Assembly: GCA_036128855.1 (NCBI GenBank)
Contig: JAYYPW010000013.1
Span: forward strand, 142,673-206,672
Direction of reading: 5' to 3'
DNA: 64,000 nucleotides
Source: JAYYPW01 sp036128855
GTDB taxonomy: Bacteria > Pseudomonadota > Gammaproteobacteria > Comchoanobacterales > Comchoanobacteraceae
Each line of letters starts with the position of its first letter. Positions within the stretch are counted from its first letter, which is position 1. Of the stretch, positions 18,905 through 28,128 are shown piece after piece. The position numbers were made by a program, and so were the translations under genes. The notes beneath the pieces are model-generated. The model saw only the letters and a list, made by a program, of their open reading frames with translations. It was not told where the DNA came from and searched no databases.

Positions 18905-19537
18905 ATGGCTGAAACCATTCTGATACTTGCAAAAATGCTAGAAGAGCTTCGTGCAATAGATGCAAGCTCGGCAATACTTCGATTATTTTCAGTCCGTTTA
19001 TTTGTTTTTAATAATAAAAACACATGGGTAATTGCGAATATAAATATCCTAACCAATCTATATAATTTATTTCAAATGGGTTTTTATCTAAAAGTATCTA
19101 CTAAAATAATACAGATCATTATACAAGCATATGCCTGGTTTTTTTGGAATGAGCAAGACCAGCAAGATAAGCAGTCCATAAGTAAAATCTCTGCAAGTGA
19201 CATGCAAAGCACTTTGATAGGTGTCGTTTTAATGGTTTTTTCCCTGTCTATATTACAAACCATCATGCAAAATCACAACAATATTGTAGATACCTACATA
19301 GAGGTTGCCATGATCTGCCTTAACTATACTGGCCTATGGCTTTCGGTAAATCGAAAAATTGAATGTTGGATGATATGGGGTTTATATAATTTCATTAGTG
19401 CCTATGCTTATTTTAGCCATCAACTACCATGCAACGCCATTGGATCAATCATTATGATAATACTAGCTATACAAGGATATTTTCACTGGCTCTATTTAGC
19501 AGACAAAGATTCGAAAAACATTGCCGCAATACCCTAA
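18905..19537 (+). CDS. pnuC: PnuC-like nicotinamide riboside transporter
   Basis: Multi-spanning membrane protein of about 211 residues. The C-terminal half carries PnuC-like features: AYAWFFW, then ECWMIWGLYNFISAY and a final helix with IILAIQGYFHWLYL, matching the W-x-x-W/N-x-I-S and A-x-x-G-Y-x-x-W patterns that line the substrate path in PnuC. Import of nicotinamide riboside would fit an intracellular bacterium with reduced NAD synthesis, which is inference. Start taken as ATG at 18905; a TTG lies directly before it. Confidence 0.7.
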   Translation: MAETILILAKMLEELRAIDASSAILRLFSVRLFVFNNKNTWVIANINILTNLYNLFQMGFYLKVSTKIIQIIIQAYAWFFWNEQDQQDKQSISKISASDMQSTLIGVVLMVFSLSILQTIMQNHNNIVDTYIEVAMICLNYTGLWLSVNRKIECWMIWGLYNFISAYAYFSHQLPCNAIGSIIMIILAIQGYFHWLYLADKDSKNIAAIP

Positions 19538-19594
19538 TACAGTATGTAGAATTATCATTTTTTATGATATGATTCACTTAATAATCACAACTTG

Positions 19595-21097
19595 ATGTCT
19601 ATGAAAACCGCTATACAACCTACCCGATCTAAAGACTATCCTCAATGGTATCAAGCAGTTGTTCAAGCTGCAGAATTAGCAGAAACAGGACCTGTTAGAG
19701 GCACCATGATAATGAAGCCTTGGGGCTATGCTCTATGGGAGCTTCTACAAAGTTACCTTGATAAGGAAATAAAAAAACGCGGACACGATAATATATATTG
19801 TCCACTATTTATACCACTATCTCATATGGAAAGAGAAGCCAAACATGTAGAAGGCTTTGCAAAAGAATGCGCTGTAGTCACCCATACCAAGTTAATAGAA
19901 GATAAAGACGGTAAATTAAAACCGGCAAGTCCACTAGAAGAGCCCTTGATTGTACGTCCAACGTCAGAAATGATAATGGGTGAACTATTTGGTAGATGGG
20001 TACAGTCTTATAGAGATTTACCGATATTAGTGAACCAGTGGGCTAATATTGTACGCTGGGAAATGCGCACCCGGATGTACCTTAGAACTAGCGAATTTCT
20101 TTGGCAAGAAGGTCACACTGCGCATGCTACTGAGAAAGATGCACGTAAACATACTAAGAAAATGTTAGATATGTATGTAGACATGTGCCAAAACATGCTC
20201 GCAATGCCTGTCATTCCTGGAGAAAAATCAGAAAATGAACGATTCCCTGGTGCTATAGAGACAATGACGTTCGAAGCTATGATGCAAGACGGTAAAGCAT
20301 TACAACTAGGAACTTCACATTTTCTAGGACAAAATTTTGCTAAAGCAAGTAAAATTCAGTTCCAAGATAAAGACGGTCAAATGCAATATGCTTGGACAAC
20401 ATCCTGGGGGACAACAACCCGATTAATTGGTGGCTTAATTATGACACACGGAGATGATGACGGACTTGTACTACCACCTAAACTTGCAAAACACCAAGTA
20501 GTTATTTGCCCACTCTTACTTAAAAATAGCGACCACACCGCGATACTAACATATTGTCAAGAATTAGCTGACAGCATAGCAAAAAAGTCCCTTGATAATA
20601 ATCATATCCGAGTTCATATTGATACTAGTGATAAGACTGGTGGAGAGAAAAATTGGTATTGGGTAAAAAAAGGCGTCCCAATAAGAATTGAAGTCGGTAA
20701 TAGAGAAGTAACTTCAAGAACGGTAAGCATAAAGAAGCGCTGGGAAAACCATAAAGCACAAACTATGCCTATCGACGATCTTGTAGATGAAGTTCAAGGA
20801 CTTCTAGAAAAAGCCCATAAAACCCTCTACAAACGTGCTGAGGACAAGCTGTTTGAAAAAATGTGCTGGTGTGAAAACACTACTGAATTATGGGCACATT
20901 TTAAAGATAAAAATGCTGGTTTCGCACTAACCTACTGGCATGAAGACAATGCAATAGAAAAAAAACTGAAAGAGGAACTCGCAGTAACTGTACGCTGCTT
21001 GCCATATAAAACTCTATTAAATAAAGCTAAATCAGGTCCTTGTTTCTACGATAACAATAAAACTGGAAAACTTGCAATACTTGGTAGAGCATACTAA
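19595..21097 (+). CDS. proS: Prolyl-tRNA synthetase, archaeal/eukaryal-type (no editing insertion)
   Basis: Class II synthetase of about 500 residues that charges tRNA-Pro. Motif 2 lies around WANIVRWEMRTRMYLRTSEF, followed by WQEGHTAHA; motif 3 is around SWGTTTRLIGGLIMTHGDD. The E. coli-type ProRS (about 570 residues) has a large INS editing domain between motifs 2 and 3; here the spacing is short and INS is absent. After the anticodon-binding domain there is the extra C-terminal domain ending in a terminal Tyr (LAILGRAY), characteristic of the archaeal/eukaryal-like branch. This type occurs in some bacteria but is unusual for gammaproteobacteria, suggesting replacement by transfer. Confidence 0.95.
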   Translation: MSMKTAIQPTRSKDYPQWYQAVVQAAELAETGPVRGTMIMKPWGYALWELLQSYLDKEIKKRGHDNIYCPLFIPLSHMEREAKHVEGFAKECAVVTHTKLIEDKDGKLKPASPLEEPLIVRPTSEMIMGELFGRWVQSYRDLPILVNQWANIVRWEMRTRMYLRTSEFLWQEGHTAHATEKDARKHTKKMLDMYVDMCQNMLAMPVIPGEKSENERFPGAIETMTFEAMMQDGKALQLGTSHFLGQNFAKASKIQFQDKDGQMQYAWTTSWGTTTRLIGGLIMTHGDDDGLVLPPKLAKHQVVICPLLLKNSDHTAILTYCQELADSIAKKSLDNNHIRVHIDTSDKTGGEKNWYWVKKGVPIRIEVGNREVTSRTVSIKKRWENHKAQTMPIDDLVDEVQGLLEKAHKTLYKRAEDKLFEKMCWCENTTELWAHFKDKNAGFALTYWHEDNAIEKKLKEELAVTVRCLPYKTLLNKAKSGPCFYDNNKTGKLAILGRAY

Positions 21098-21170
21098 AAA
21101 ATATATGATATTTTAAGACAAGATTTACGTATTTAGACTATATAGAGTATATATACATCTATGTACGAAT

Positions 21171-23090
21171 ATGTTGTTGACAGAAAAAATACAAAAATTA
21201 CAAAACTTACATGAAACTCCGCAAGGTCTTGGGACCATAGACCCCACTAAAAAGCATGCAGAACTTTCATTACTAAGGTTAAGGGTCTTTGAAGGCATTA
21301 CAAAATGCCCTTTTGAAACAAGCATTAAAACACAAAATTTCAAAAACCAAGCAGAGAATATAGATAGTCATCCACGTCCACTACAGGATAACAAATTACG
21401 TTATTACTATCATTACTTGTGGAGCATTTCTGATCTAGTTATAAAATCAAAAAAATTACAAGAAAAGCAGACTAGTTATACTTCTCAGAATTATTTTTCT
21501 GAGTATGAAAAGGACTTAGAAAGCTTAGTAGATTATGCTTATGAGATATCTTTACCATTGATTGAATTACAGGAGCTAGTAATTAAAAAACAATTAAAAA
21601 GTAATGATGAATACAAACAAATACAACCATTTCTAACGTTGTTAGAAAAACAAGGATTTACAAGTTATATACTTAAAAAGTCAAATGATAGTTCCAGAAA
21701 AATAAATTTATGGAGATTAAATAAAAGAACTCGAATTATAAAAAATCATTACGATAGATTAGTTCAAGGATATCAGAACGCACTCAAGGTAGAAGAAAAA
21801 CATGAAGAGAAGTTAAAAGAGCAGCATAAACTCGAGATAATTAGTCAAGAGAACATCGCTGAAATGCAAAACTACTATGGTATAACAGACACTACAAAAA
21901 ACGAAAATGAAAGCTCTGATTATGGCACTACTGATTCTGAAGCAACAGATAGCACTGGTTCAGTTGAGCTAGACCATATAGATGAAATGAAGGATTTTTA
22001 CGGAGAAGAACTTGGTATTGACCTAAAAGAAGATTTACATAAAGATGATCCAAACATTACAGATAGTAATGATAATATTGATGCGAGAGAAATTGAACTT
22101 TTATACGATAAAATCTTAATGACAGATGAATATATAGATAAAAGGTTTGCATTTAATATACCTAGTGAGATGATGGTTTTTCTAAAATCACTAACAAATT
22201 ATAACGACACAAAAACCTATCCCAAAGAGACATATAGCTTTACAAATAATCATACAACAACACTCTCACTTACAACAATTGGTGAAAGAGATGATCCTGC
22301 TATTGAAATAAAGATATGTGAGCCAGAGAAATATTTAGCAAATATTTTCCGTACATTTTGTAATTATTTTTTAAAAAACAAAATTAAACCAGATCTAGCA
22401 TATGAAAAACTATCCATAATATCTACAATAGATAAAGAAAAAAATGAAAGGATATTTAGATGGGAAAAAGAATGCTACACTCCATCATCAGGTATACTTT
22501 ATAGAATTGATGCTAAAAAAGAAATTATTCAATGTGGACAAACACATGAAAAGATTGAAAATATTATAGAAGAAAGTATTGATAATACAATCTACGAAGA
22601 TAGCAAAAGCAATCCATATTCGAGATTGTACAACTACTTACATTCTTACGACCATCCTACTATTAAAAAATTATTGGATCTATGTTTCTATGAAAAAGGC
22701 ATGTTTTCACACAGAATAAAAGATTGGAATAGTATTGAGCTATTACTAACAAATACTGATACACTAAAAAGCCTAAATAATGATAAAGACGTATTTATTT
22801 TTCTTATGAAAGATATAGTGAAAAGATATCCTAAACATATTGAAGAACTGAAAAAAATACTGATTAAAAAAAGCGAAGATACTAACAATATACATATCAA
22901 AGACTATTTAGTAAGCAAACAATTCGAGAATTTTGAAGCACAACATCTAAATAAAACACTTTTCAAAACAATGTTCTCAAAAAACCCAACTAGTATAGGT
23001 GTGAAAAAAAGTACAAGCAGTTTGAATCATGCATTAAGACAGGCATCTAGTTTATTAACGGGAAAAAAAGATCGCACGAATCCAAAATAA
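21171..23090 (+). CDS. Unknown 639-aa acidic, coiled-coil-rich protein (effector candidate)
   Basis: Not recognised. The protein is highly charged and AT-rich in coding sequence. Residues 1-225 are predominantly helical with heptad-like Lys/Glu/Leu patterns. Residues 230-305 form an acidic low-complexity region with two related units, EMQNYYG (231-237) and EMKDFYG (272-278), separated by Ser/Thr/Asp-rich sequence. Residues 310-600 look globular and the tail is basic (KKSTSSLNHALRQASSLLTG). No signal peptide or membrane segment. Located between proS and a kinase-like gene on the same strand. The composition resembles secreted effectors of Dot/Icm bacteria, but this is inference. Confidence 0.6.
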   Translation: MLLTEKIQKLQNLHETPQGLGTIDPTKKHAELSLLRLRVFEGITKCPFETSIKTQNFKNQAENIDSHPRPLQDNKLRYYYHYLWSISDLVIKSKKLQEKQTSYTSQNYFSEYEKDLESLVDYAYEISLPLIELQELVIKKQLKSNDEYKQIQPFLTLLEKQGFTSYILKKSNDSSRKINLWRLNKRTRIIKNHYDRLVQGYQNALKVEEKHEEKLKEQHKLEIISQENIAEMQNYYGITDTTKNENESSDYGTTDSEATDSTGSVELDHIDEMKDFYGEELGIDLKEDLHKDDPNITDSNDNIDAREIELLYDKILMTDEYIDKRFAFNIPSEMMVFLKSLTNYNDTKTYPKETYSFTNNHTTTLSLTTIGERDDPAIEIKICEPEKYLANIFRTFCNYFLKNKIKPDLAYEKLSIISTIDKEKNERIFRWEKECYTPSSGILYRIDAKKEIIQCGQTHEKIENIIEESIDNTIYEDSKSNPYSRLYNYLHSYDHPTIKKLLDLCFYEKGMFSHRIKDWNSIELLLTNTDTLKSLNNDKDVFIFLMKDIVKRYPKHIEELKKILIKKSEDTNNIHIKDYLVSKQFENFEAQHLNKTLFKTMFSKNPTSIGVKKSTSSLNHALRQASSLLTGKKDRTNPK

Positions 23091-23146
23091 ACTCATTTAA
23101 AAGTATTTTTAGTTATAAATTAGTTTTTTTTAGGAAGTATAGATAG

Positions 23147-24787
23147 ATGCATACTATAAAAAAATGTTTCTTAAAAATAGCCCATATGTCCCTACATAAA
23201 AGTTTTTCTTCAAAGCACTATGAAAAAAAACCTAAACAAATGGAAGAATGGTATAATAGTCTGCTTGAGTGGTCAAAATCTTTAGAAAAAGCATCCCATG
23301 ATTTGATAAAAAACTATCACATCGATAAAAGCGATCATGAAAAACTTATAAGACTGACCACAAGAATGTGCAATATGATAAATACCAACACTGCAATAAC
23401 AAGAAAGATTTGTTTAAGAACATATAGAAAAAATTTACAACTACAGAAATATATTTTTTCACTAATAAACAACCTAGAAAAAAACAAAAGACGATCATGG
23501 AAAAATATACGTCATTATCTAATTAAAAGTCCCATAGTGAAAAACCATATCACATTCACAAAATTACTATTCTATAACCTAAGTATGCACACAAAGTTAT
23601 ATAGCATTTTGCCAAGATTGCATATTTGGTGTCAAAAAGTAGCCATTGAGTGCGACCTACATATGTTTATCTATGAACTTAGCAAGAGTAAATCACCCTC
23701 CACACGAGAGCATCCTTGGAAATTGAGTATAAAAAGAAAAGCACAAGTTGAGGAAACAATATTGCAAAACTTCGACATGATAGCAGAAGAACTTGCGAAA
23801 AAAAATATTGTAACAATAGCTCATAATAAAAAACCATCTAAATTTAACAATAACAAAAATCCAACCAATATTTATATACGTTATAGTAAAGATAATGAAC
23901 TAGAAATCAGCATTAATCAAACCATAGGTATAAAGAGCTCTAAATTATGTGGCACACATAAAGATGGAAGTATTCACTGGGTACTTAGTTTGAGATGGGA
24001 TAATACATTATCTGGTAAAAAAAATTACGGAGTGTATTACCACCATAAAAGAGGTTTTGTACATAAAGATTTTATCAAGCCAATATTTAAATCAAATAAT
24101 GGCTATTATCATTTGGAGTATGGAGGGGATGACCTTGTTGAAATGATACATAAGAAAAAATTAACACCACAACTTAATACAATCATTATGTTAGAATGTA
24201 TCTTAATTATTAAAAAGTTACATAATAGTAAACGTCATCATATGGATTTAAAAATAGATAATATAGTAGTCAAGAAGCAGAAAAATGGATATCAGGTTCG
24301 AATAATTGACCTACCAAACAGCCTATACGCTGGAGAAAAAGTTGGATACATGATTACAGCCTGGCATAGCATTATGCCAAAAGAATTAAACTTACCTAAG
24401 TTGAGCCCTCATAAACGTGCTGTGTTGGACATAACAGGAGCACAAGTATTTCATGATTGCTTTGCACTAACCCAAGTCTATGCTATTTTGTTAAAAAACC
24501 AGCCTAAACCCACACAGACATGTATAAAAATGTATAAGATTATGAAACGCATACAAAGCCTCATGATAAACACTTATCACACCTTACATGCAGAAAAAGA
24601 TGCAGTAGATACTATAAAAAGGATGAATCAGCAATTCAATATGGACTACCTTTTATCAATTCTAGAACGTCATGAAAAAATCGATGTTGCAAGCTACTAT
24701 CATAAAAAAATACTTAGAGAAATTCATAGCCATACTCACAGTATACGGGCATGCTCAAAGTACATACAGAGAATTAATCTTCTATAG
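23147..24787 (+). CDS. Degenerate eukaryotic-like protein kinase (effector candidate)
   Basis: A 546-residue protein with a basic helical N-terminal half (residues 1-220) and a protein-kinase-like C-terminal half. The catalytic loop is HMDLKIDN (365-372), matching HxDLKxxN with D367 and N372; the DFG position reads DLP (388-390), keeping the metal-binding Asp. MPKE (410-413) stands where APE is expected, and a later HDCFALTQVYAIL matches helix F. No clear glycine-rich loop or VAIK lysine is visible, so activity is uncertain. ATG at 23147 is preceded by AGGAAG. It overlaps sdhE tail-to-tail by 14 bp. Eukaryotic-like kinases are common effectors in Legionellales. Confidence 0.7.
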   Translation: MHTIKKCFLKIAHMSLHKSFSSKHYEKKPKQMEEWYNSLLEWSKSLEKASHDLIKNYHIDKSDHEKLIRLTTRMCNMINTNTAITRKICLRTYRKNLQLQKYIFSLINNLEKNKRRSWKNIRHYLIKSPIVKNHITFTKLLFYNLSMHTKLYSILPRLHIWCQKVAIECDLHMFIYELSKSKSPSTREHPWKLSIKRKAQVEETILQNFDMIAEELAKKNIVTIAHNKKPSKFNNNKNPTNIYIRYSKDNELEISINQTIGIKSSKLCGTHKDGSIHWVLSLRWDNTLSGKKNYGVYYHHKRGFVHKDFIKPIFKSNNGYYHLEYGGDDLVEMIHKKKLTPQLNTIIMLECILIIKKLHNSKRHHMDLKIDNIVVKKQKNGYQVRIIDLPNSLYAGEKVGYMITAWHSIMPKELNLPKLSPHKRAVLDITGAQVFHDCFALTQVYAILLKNQPKPTQTCIKMYKIMKRIQSLMINTYHTLHAEKDAVDTIKRMNQQFNMDYLLSILERHEKIDVASYYHKKILREIHSHTHSIRACSKYIQRINLL

Positions 24788-25067
24788 GGTTCGCACGGTT
24801 AGCATATTGTTGATTTTGGCATAATACGAGTATATTTTTCATAGCTGGAGATAGATCCTGTGGAAAATTTCCATATACAAGCCATTGCTGTAACATAGGG
24901 TCTGGCTGTAATAAAAGGAATTGAAAAATGTACTTATCATCAATACTTAATGTATTGTAGCACCTATCATAAAAGCCAAGAAAAATTAGGTCAAGCTCCT
25001 TCAAGCCTCGACGACAACGCCAACGTACCTTAGCTGCAGGCCAAAGTGTAGTATTTATATCATTCAT
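24774..25067 (-). CDS. sdhE: FAD assembly factor SdhE (succinate dehydrogenase assembly factor 2)
   Basis: A 97-residue helical protein that promotes covalent FAD attachment to SdhA. The family motif RGxxE is present in WRCRRGLKELDLIFLGF, and the rest (YNTLSIDDKYIFQFLLLQPDPMLQQWL in pieces) fits the five-helix fold. Start is ATG at 25067, overlapping the end of dnaB by 8 nt; a TTG nine bases upstream is an alternative. Slightly longer than E. coli SdhE (88). Formerly annotated as CptB or YgfY. Being downstream of dnaB is not the usual context. Confidence 0.88.
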   Translation of the reverse strand: MNDINTTLWPAAKVRWRCRRGLKELDLIFLGFYDRCYNTLSIDDKYIFQFLLLQPDPMLQQWLVYGNFPQDLSPAMKNILVLCQNQQYANRANPIED

Positions 25068-26412
25068 GTAATACAACTTCAGATATATGATTATCGAAAC
25101 GCGTAAAAGCGCCGTTGAAAGCCAACTTAACTATTCCTGTAGGACCATTCCGCTGCTTTCCTATATTAATTTCTGCGATACCTTTATCTAGTGTATCTGG
25201 GTTATACACTTCATCACGATAAATAAAGGCAATAACATCTGCATCTTGTTCAATAGAGCCTGACTCTCTTAAATCGGACATTACTGGCCTACGGTTTGTC
25301 CTTTGTTCTAGGCTACGATTCAACTGAGATAGCGCTATCAACGGTACATTTAATTCTTTGGCGATCATTTTCAGACTTCGAGATATCTCTGATATCTCTT
25401 GTACACGATTATCTCTTAATTCTGGAACTCGCATGAGTTGGAGATAATCAACTAATATAAGTCCAAGCTGACCTTGCTCACGAGCGAGCCTACGTGCTTT
25501 GGTACGCATTTCTGAGGGGCTAATACCGGGCTTATCATCTATAAACATAGGTGCATCAGCAAGCATTCCAATTGCGGAAGTGATCCTAGGCCAATCATCA
25601 TCCTGTAATTTCCCTGTCCTAACTTTATTTTGCTCAACACGTCCTAGAGATGACAACATTCTCATTACCAAAGCCTCACTAGGCATCTCTAAGCTAAACA
25701 CCAAAACAGGCTTTTTGCACGCAACTGCAACATATTCAGCTATATTCATACCAAAAACAGTTTTACCCATAGAAGGACGACCTGCAACAATTAATAAGTC
25801 TGCTGGCTGCATTCCTGCAGTCATTTTATCTAGATCCGTATAACCAGTAGGAACTCCTGTTACTGACTCGCCAGTTCGGTATAATTCATCAATCATTGAG
25901 GTAGTTTTTGCAAGTATATCTGAAAGTGGAATAGGACCGCCATCTTGTTGACGCATCTGAGAAATAGCAAAAACTTGTGACTCGGCAGCTTGAACAAGCT
26001 CTTCAGGGTCTTTACCTTCTGGGTGGTAAATAGAATCAACAATTTTTGCAGCAGAGTCTTGCAGGGCTCTAAGTAACGCTTTATCACGGACAATCTTTGC
26101 GTACTCAGCAACATTTGCTGTAGCTGGAGCTTGATCAGCAAGAGTATAAATATATGCTTCGCCACCTGCTTGATCCAACAACTGCAAAACCTGTAATGCT
26201 TCAATAACAGTAAGCATATCTACAGCCTGCTGCTTAGTATGCAATCGAGCTATCGCCGTAAATATATGGCCATGTTTTGGATAATAAAAATCGTTTGCAG
26301 AAACGAGAGATTCAACTGTTTCCCATGAACGTTGCTGTAATAAAAGGACACCGAGTAGGCCTTTTTCTGTCTCTTCTGAATACGGTTGAACTTTTTGTCC
26401 GCGATTCTTCAT
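25060..26412 (-). CDS. dnaB: Replicative DNA helicase DnaB
   Basis: Hexameric RecA-fold helicase at the replication fork, 450 residues (E. coli 471). The N-terminal domain begins near EETEKGLLGVLLL. Walker A is VAGRPSMGKTVFG (about residues 205-217), Walker B lies in LGLILVDYLQLM, and ELNVPLIALSQLNRSLEQR and GSIEQDADVIAFIYRDE are family stretches. No intein is present. It lies downstream of rplI, as in many gammaproteobacteria, with a separate promoter candidate in the 81-bp gap. Confidence 0.97.
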   Translation of the reverse strand: MKNRGQKVQPYSEETEKGLLGVLLLQQRSWETVESLVSANDFYYPKHGHIFTAIARLHTKQQAVDMLTVIEALQVLQLLDQAGGEAYIYTLADQAPATANVAEYAKIVRDKALLRALQDSAAKIVDSIYHPEGKDPEELVQAAESQVFAISQMRQQDGGPIPLSDILAKTTSMIDELYRTGESVTGVPTGYTDLDKMTAGMQPADLLIVAGRPSMGKTVFGMNIAEYVAVACKKPVLVFSLEMPSEALVMRMLSSLGRVEQNKVRTGKLQDDDWPRITSAIGMLADAPMFIDDKPGISPSEMRTKARRLAREQGQLGLILVDYLQLMRVPELRDNRVQEISEISRSLKMIAKELNVPLIALSQLNRSLEQRTNRRPVMSDLRESGSIEQDADVIAFIYRDEVYNPDTLDKGIAEINIGKQRNGPTGIVKLAFNGAFTRFDNHISEVVLHE

Positions 26413-26437
26413 AAAAAAATTATTGGGTTGAATCTGT

Positions 26438-26466
26438 ATAGTATCTTTTCAACGCGCGTAAAACAA
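26438..26466 (-). promoter_or_regulatory. Candidate promoter for dnaB-sdhE
   Basis: On the minus strand TTGTTT (26461-26466) and TACTAT (26438-26443) are 17 bp apart. An inverted repeat GTTGAA (26427-26432) / TTCAAC (26448-26453) flanks the -10 element and could be an operator. Confidence 0.5.
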
Positions 26467-26493
26467 GAATGTTAGTATAAACGCGACAACTAT

Positions 26494-27066
26494 TTATTTA
26501 TCACCTGAAGCTTGTTCTGGTGTAAGATCAGATTCTGTAGTATCTTCGTCAATAACGTCATCTGCATCTGTGGATTCTACAGCATCAGATTCTACAGACT
26601 CTTTCGCATCAATAATAGTATCTGATTCCAATTTGAGTGGTAAAGTAGCTAACACACCTGCATAACATTCAATAGCCAACGTATAGTTACCGACAAATCG
26701 TAATGGTCCATCTTGTATAACAACCTCAGACTTATGCACATCATGGCCTTTTTCTGTAAACCAATGTGTTATTTCCTGCGCACCGACTGAACCAAACAAC
26801 TTACCTTCTGGGTTAGAATGCACATTAAGTACAACTTCACCCAAAGACTCAAGCTTTGCAACTCTAACTTTAGCTTCTTTAATACGTTGTTTTTCCAACT
26901 TCTCGAGCTCTGCACGTTTAGCCTCAACCACAGCGATATTCGTCTTTGTAGCAGCAAGTGCCTTGCCTTCTCGAAATAAATAATTGCGTGCATATCCATT
27001 TTTCACGTCTACTATATCGCCTATGTTACCTAGATTTCGAATTTTTTCTTGTAATATAACTTGCAT
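26494..27066 (-). CDS. rplI: 50S ribosomal protein L9 with acidic C-terminal tail
   Basis: Two-domain 23S rRNA-binding protein. The N-terminal domain is canonical (MQVILQEKIRNLGNIGDIV, then VKNGYARNYLFREGKALAAT), followed by the long connecting helix and the C-terminal domain. At 190 residues it exceeds the E. coli form (149), because of a tail of about 40 residues rich in Asp, Glu, Ser and Thr that ends EQASGDK. Strong Shine-Dalgarno AAGGAGG precedes the ATG. Operon order is rpsF/R fusion, DUF2232-like gene, rplI. Confidence 0.95.
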   Translation of the reverse strand: MQVILQEKIRNLGNIGDIVDVKNGYARNYLFREGKALAATKTNIAVVEAKRAELEKLEKQRIKEAKVRVAKLESLGEVVLNVHSNPEGKLFGSVGAQEITHWFTEKGHDVHKSEVVIQDGPLRFVGNYTLAIECYAGVLATLPLKLESDTIIDAKESVESDAVESTDADDVIDEDTTESDLTPEQASGDK

Positions 27067-27085
27067 GATTTCCTCCTTAAGAAAG

Positions 27086-28114
27086 TTATGTAATGTTTGT
27101 TAGTTGATAACGTTTGCGCATATCAAAAACTTTATCTATAAGCCCTATCCATACAAACATTTGATAGAAAGAATAGAATATGAAAAATAATAGTAATACC
27201 CAGAAAGTTTTTGAGGTGTTTTTGATATCACAAGAATGTTCTATGTAGGCATGTAAAAGACTTAAACCTGCCACACAAGGTAGAAATTGTACAGTGTCAA
27301 AAAGGTAGAATACAGGCGTAGAGTGTAGCCAGTTACTTTGCGCTCCCAGATTTAAGTAGGCTAATAATACCATACTGTATGTGAAAAGATAAAAAATCAC
27401 ACTCACAGCAAAAGAGGACCAACTAAGTCGATAATTGAGCCATTGCTTTTTAAATATATTGATATGGCCTTTAGTTGCTGAAAAAAAGTAAAAAGAAAGT
27501 ATTGTAAGGAAAAGTAATGGAATCAATATATAGCCATTTACAATATTAGCCGTCATGGAAAAGGCCATTTTAAGGGCAAGTTGGTCAAGCTCTAGACCCT
27601 GAATATCAAAAGCCATTATCCAATTTTTGAGAATACTCACCCATTGGTCTAGTAACCCGTGGTTCATGGTATGGACTACCCAAATACCTGCTACTGCTAA
27701 GTAGACAATCGCTTCGAATGCAGTAGAAAACAACAAACCGCACATCCAAATCCAAACAGAGAGTAATGCACAGGAGGAAAGTGAGATGTTAGTCAAAAAA
27801 GGCAACAAGACACGAACCCAATCAGACGAAGATAGAATCCAATCTGACTGAGCTGTGTAAAATAATAAATCAATGCCTAACAATGCTACCGTACAATGAG
27901 GTAAGTGACGCATACCATGTGCTAATACAGATGAAAAAAGCAAAAATATGGCAACATAACGGAATGAAAAAAACACGCTCAACTGCGGATGTAGATCATC
28001 GTAAAACAAGATGGTTTGTAGATAATCTAGCGCAACAAGGCCAAACACTATAACAGCGAGGTGCTGGTGTGCAATAACCTGCTCAAACCAGTTTTTCGGC
28101 TGTGTTTGCTCCAT
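27086..28114 (-). CDS. DUF2232-like multi-spanning membrane protein
   Basis: A 342-residue integral membrane protein with about eight hydrophobic segments, beginning after WFEQVIAHQH. Weak similarity to DUF2232/YybS-type proteins is suggested by the late segment LPCVAGLSLLHAYIEH, and position between rpsR and rplI is where such genes sit in many proteobacteria. Molecular function is unknown. Lies 14 bp after the rpsF/R fusion and 19 bp before rplI, so it is in the ribosomal operon. Confidence 0.65.
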   Translation of the reverse strand: MEQTQPKNWFEQVIAHQHLAVIVFGLVALDYLQTILFYDDLHPQLSVFFSFRYVAIFLLFSSVLAHGMRHLPHCTVALLGIDLLFYTAQSDWILSSSDWVRVLLPFLTNISLSSCALLSVWIWMCGLLFSTAFEAIVYLAVAGIWVVHTMNHGLLDQWVSILKNWIMAFDIQGLELDQLALKMAFSMTANIVNGYILIPLLFLTILSFYFFSATKGHINIFKKQWLNYRLSWSSFAVSVIFYLFTYSMVLLAYLNLGAQSNWLHSTPVFYLFDTVQFLPCVAGLSLLHAYIEHSCDIKNTSKTFWVLLLFFIFYSFYQMFVWIGLIDKVFDMRKRYQLTNIT

Positions 28115-28128
28115 TTTAATAAATCCTA

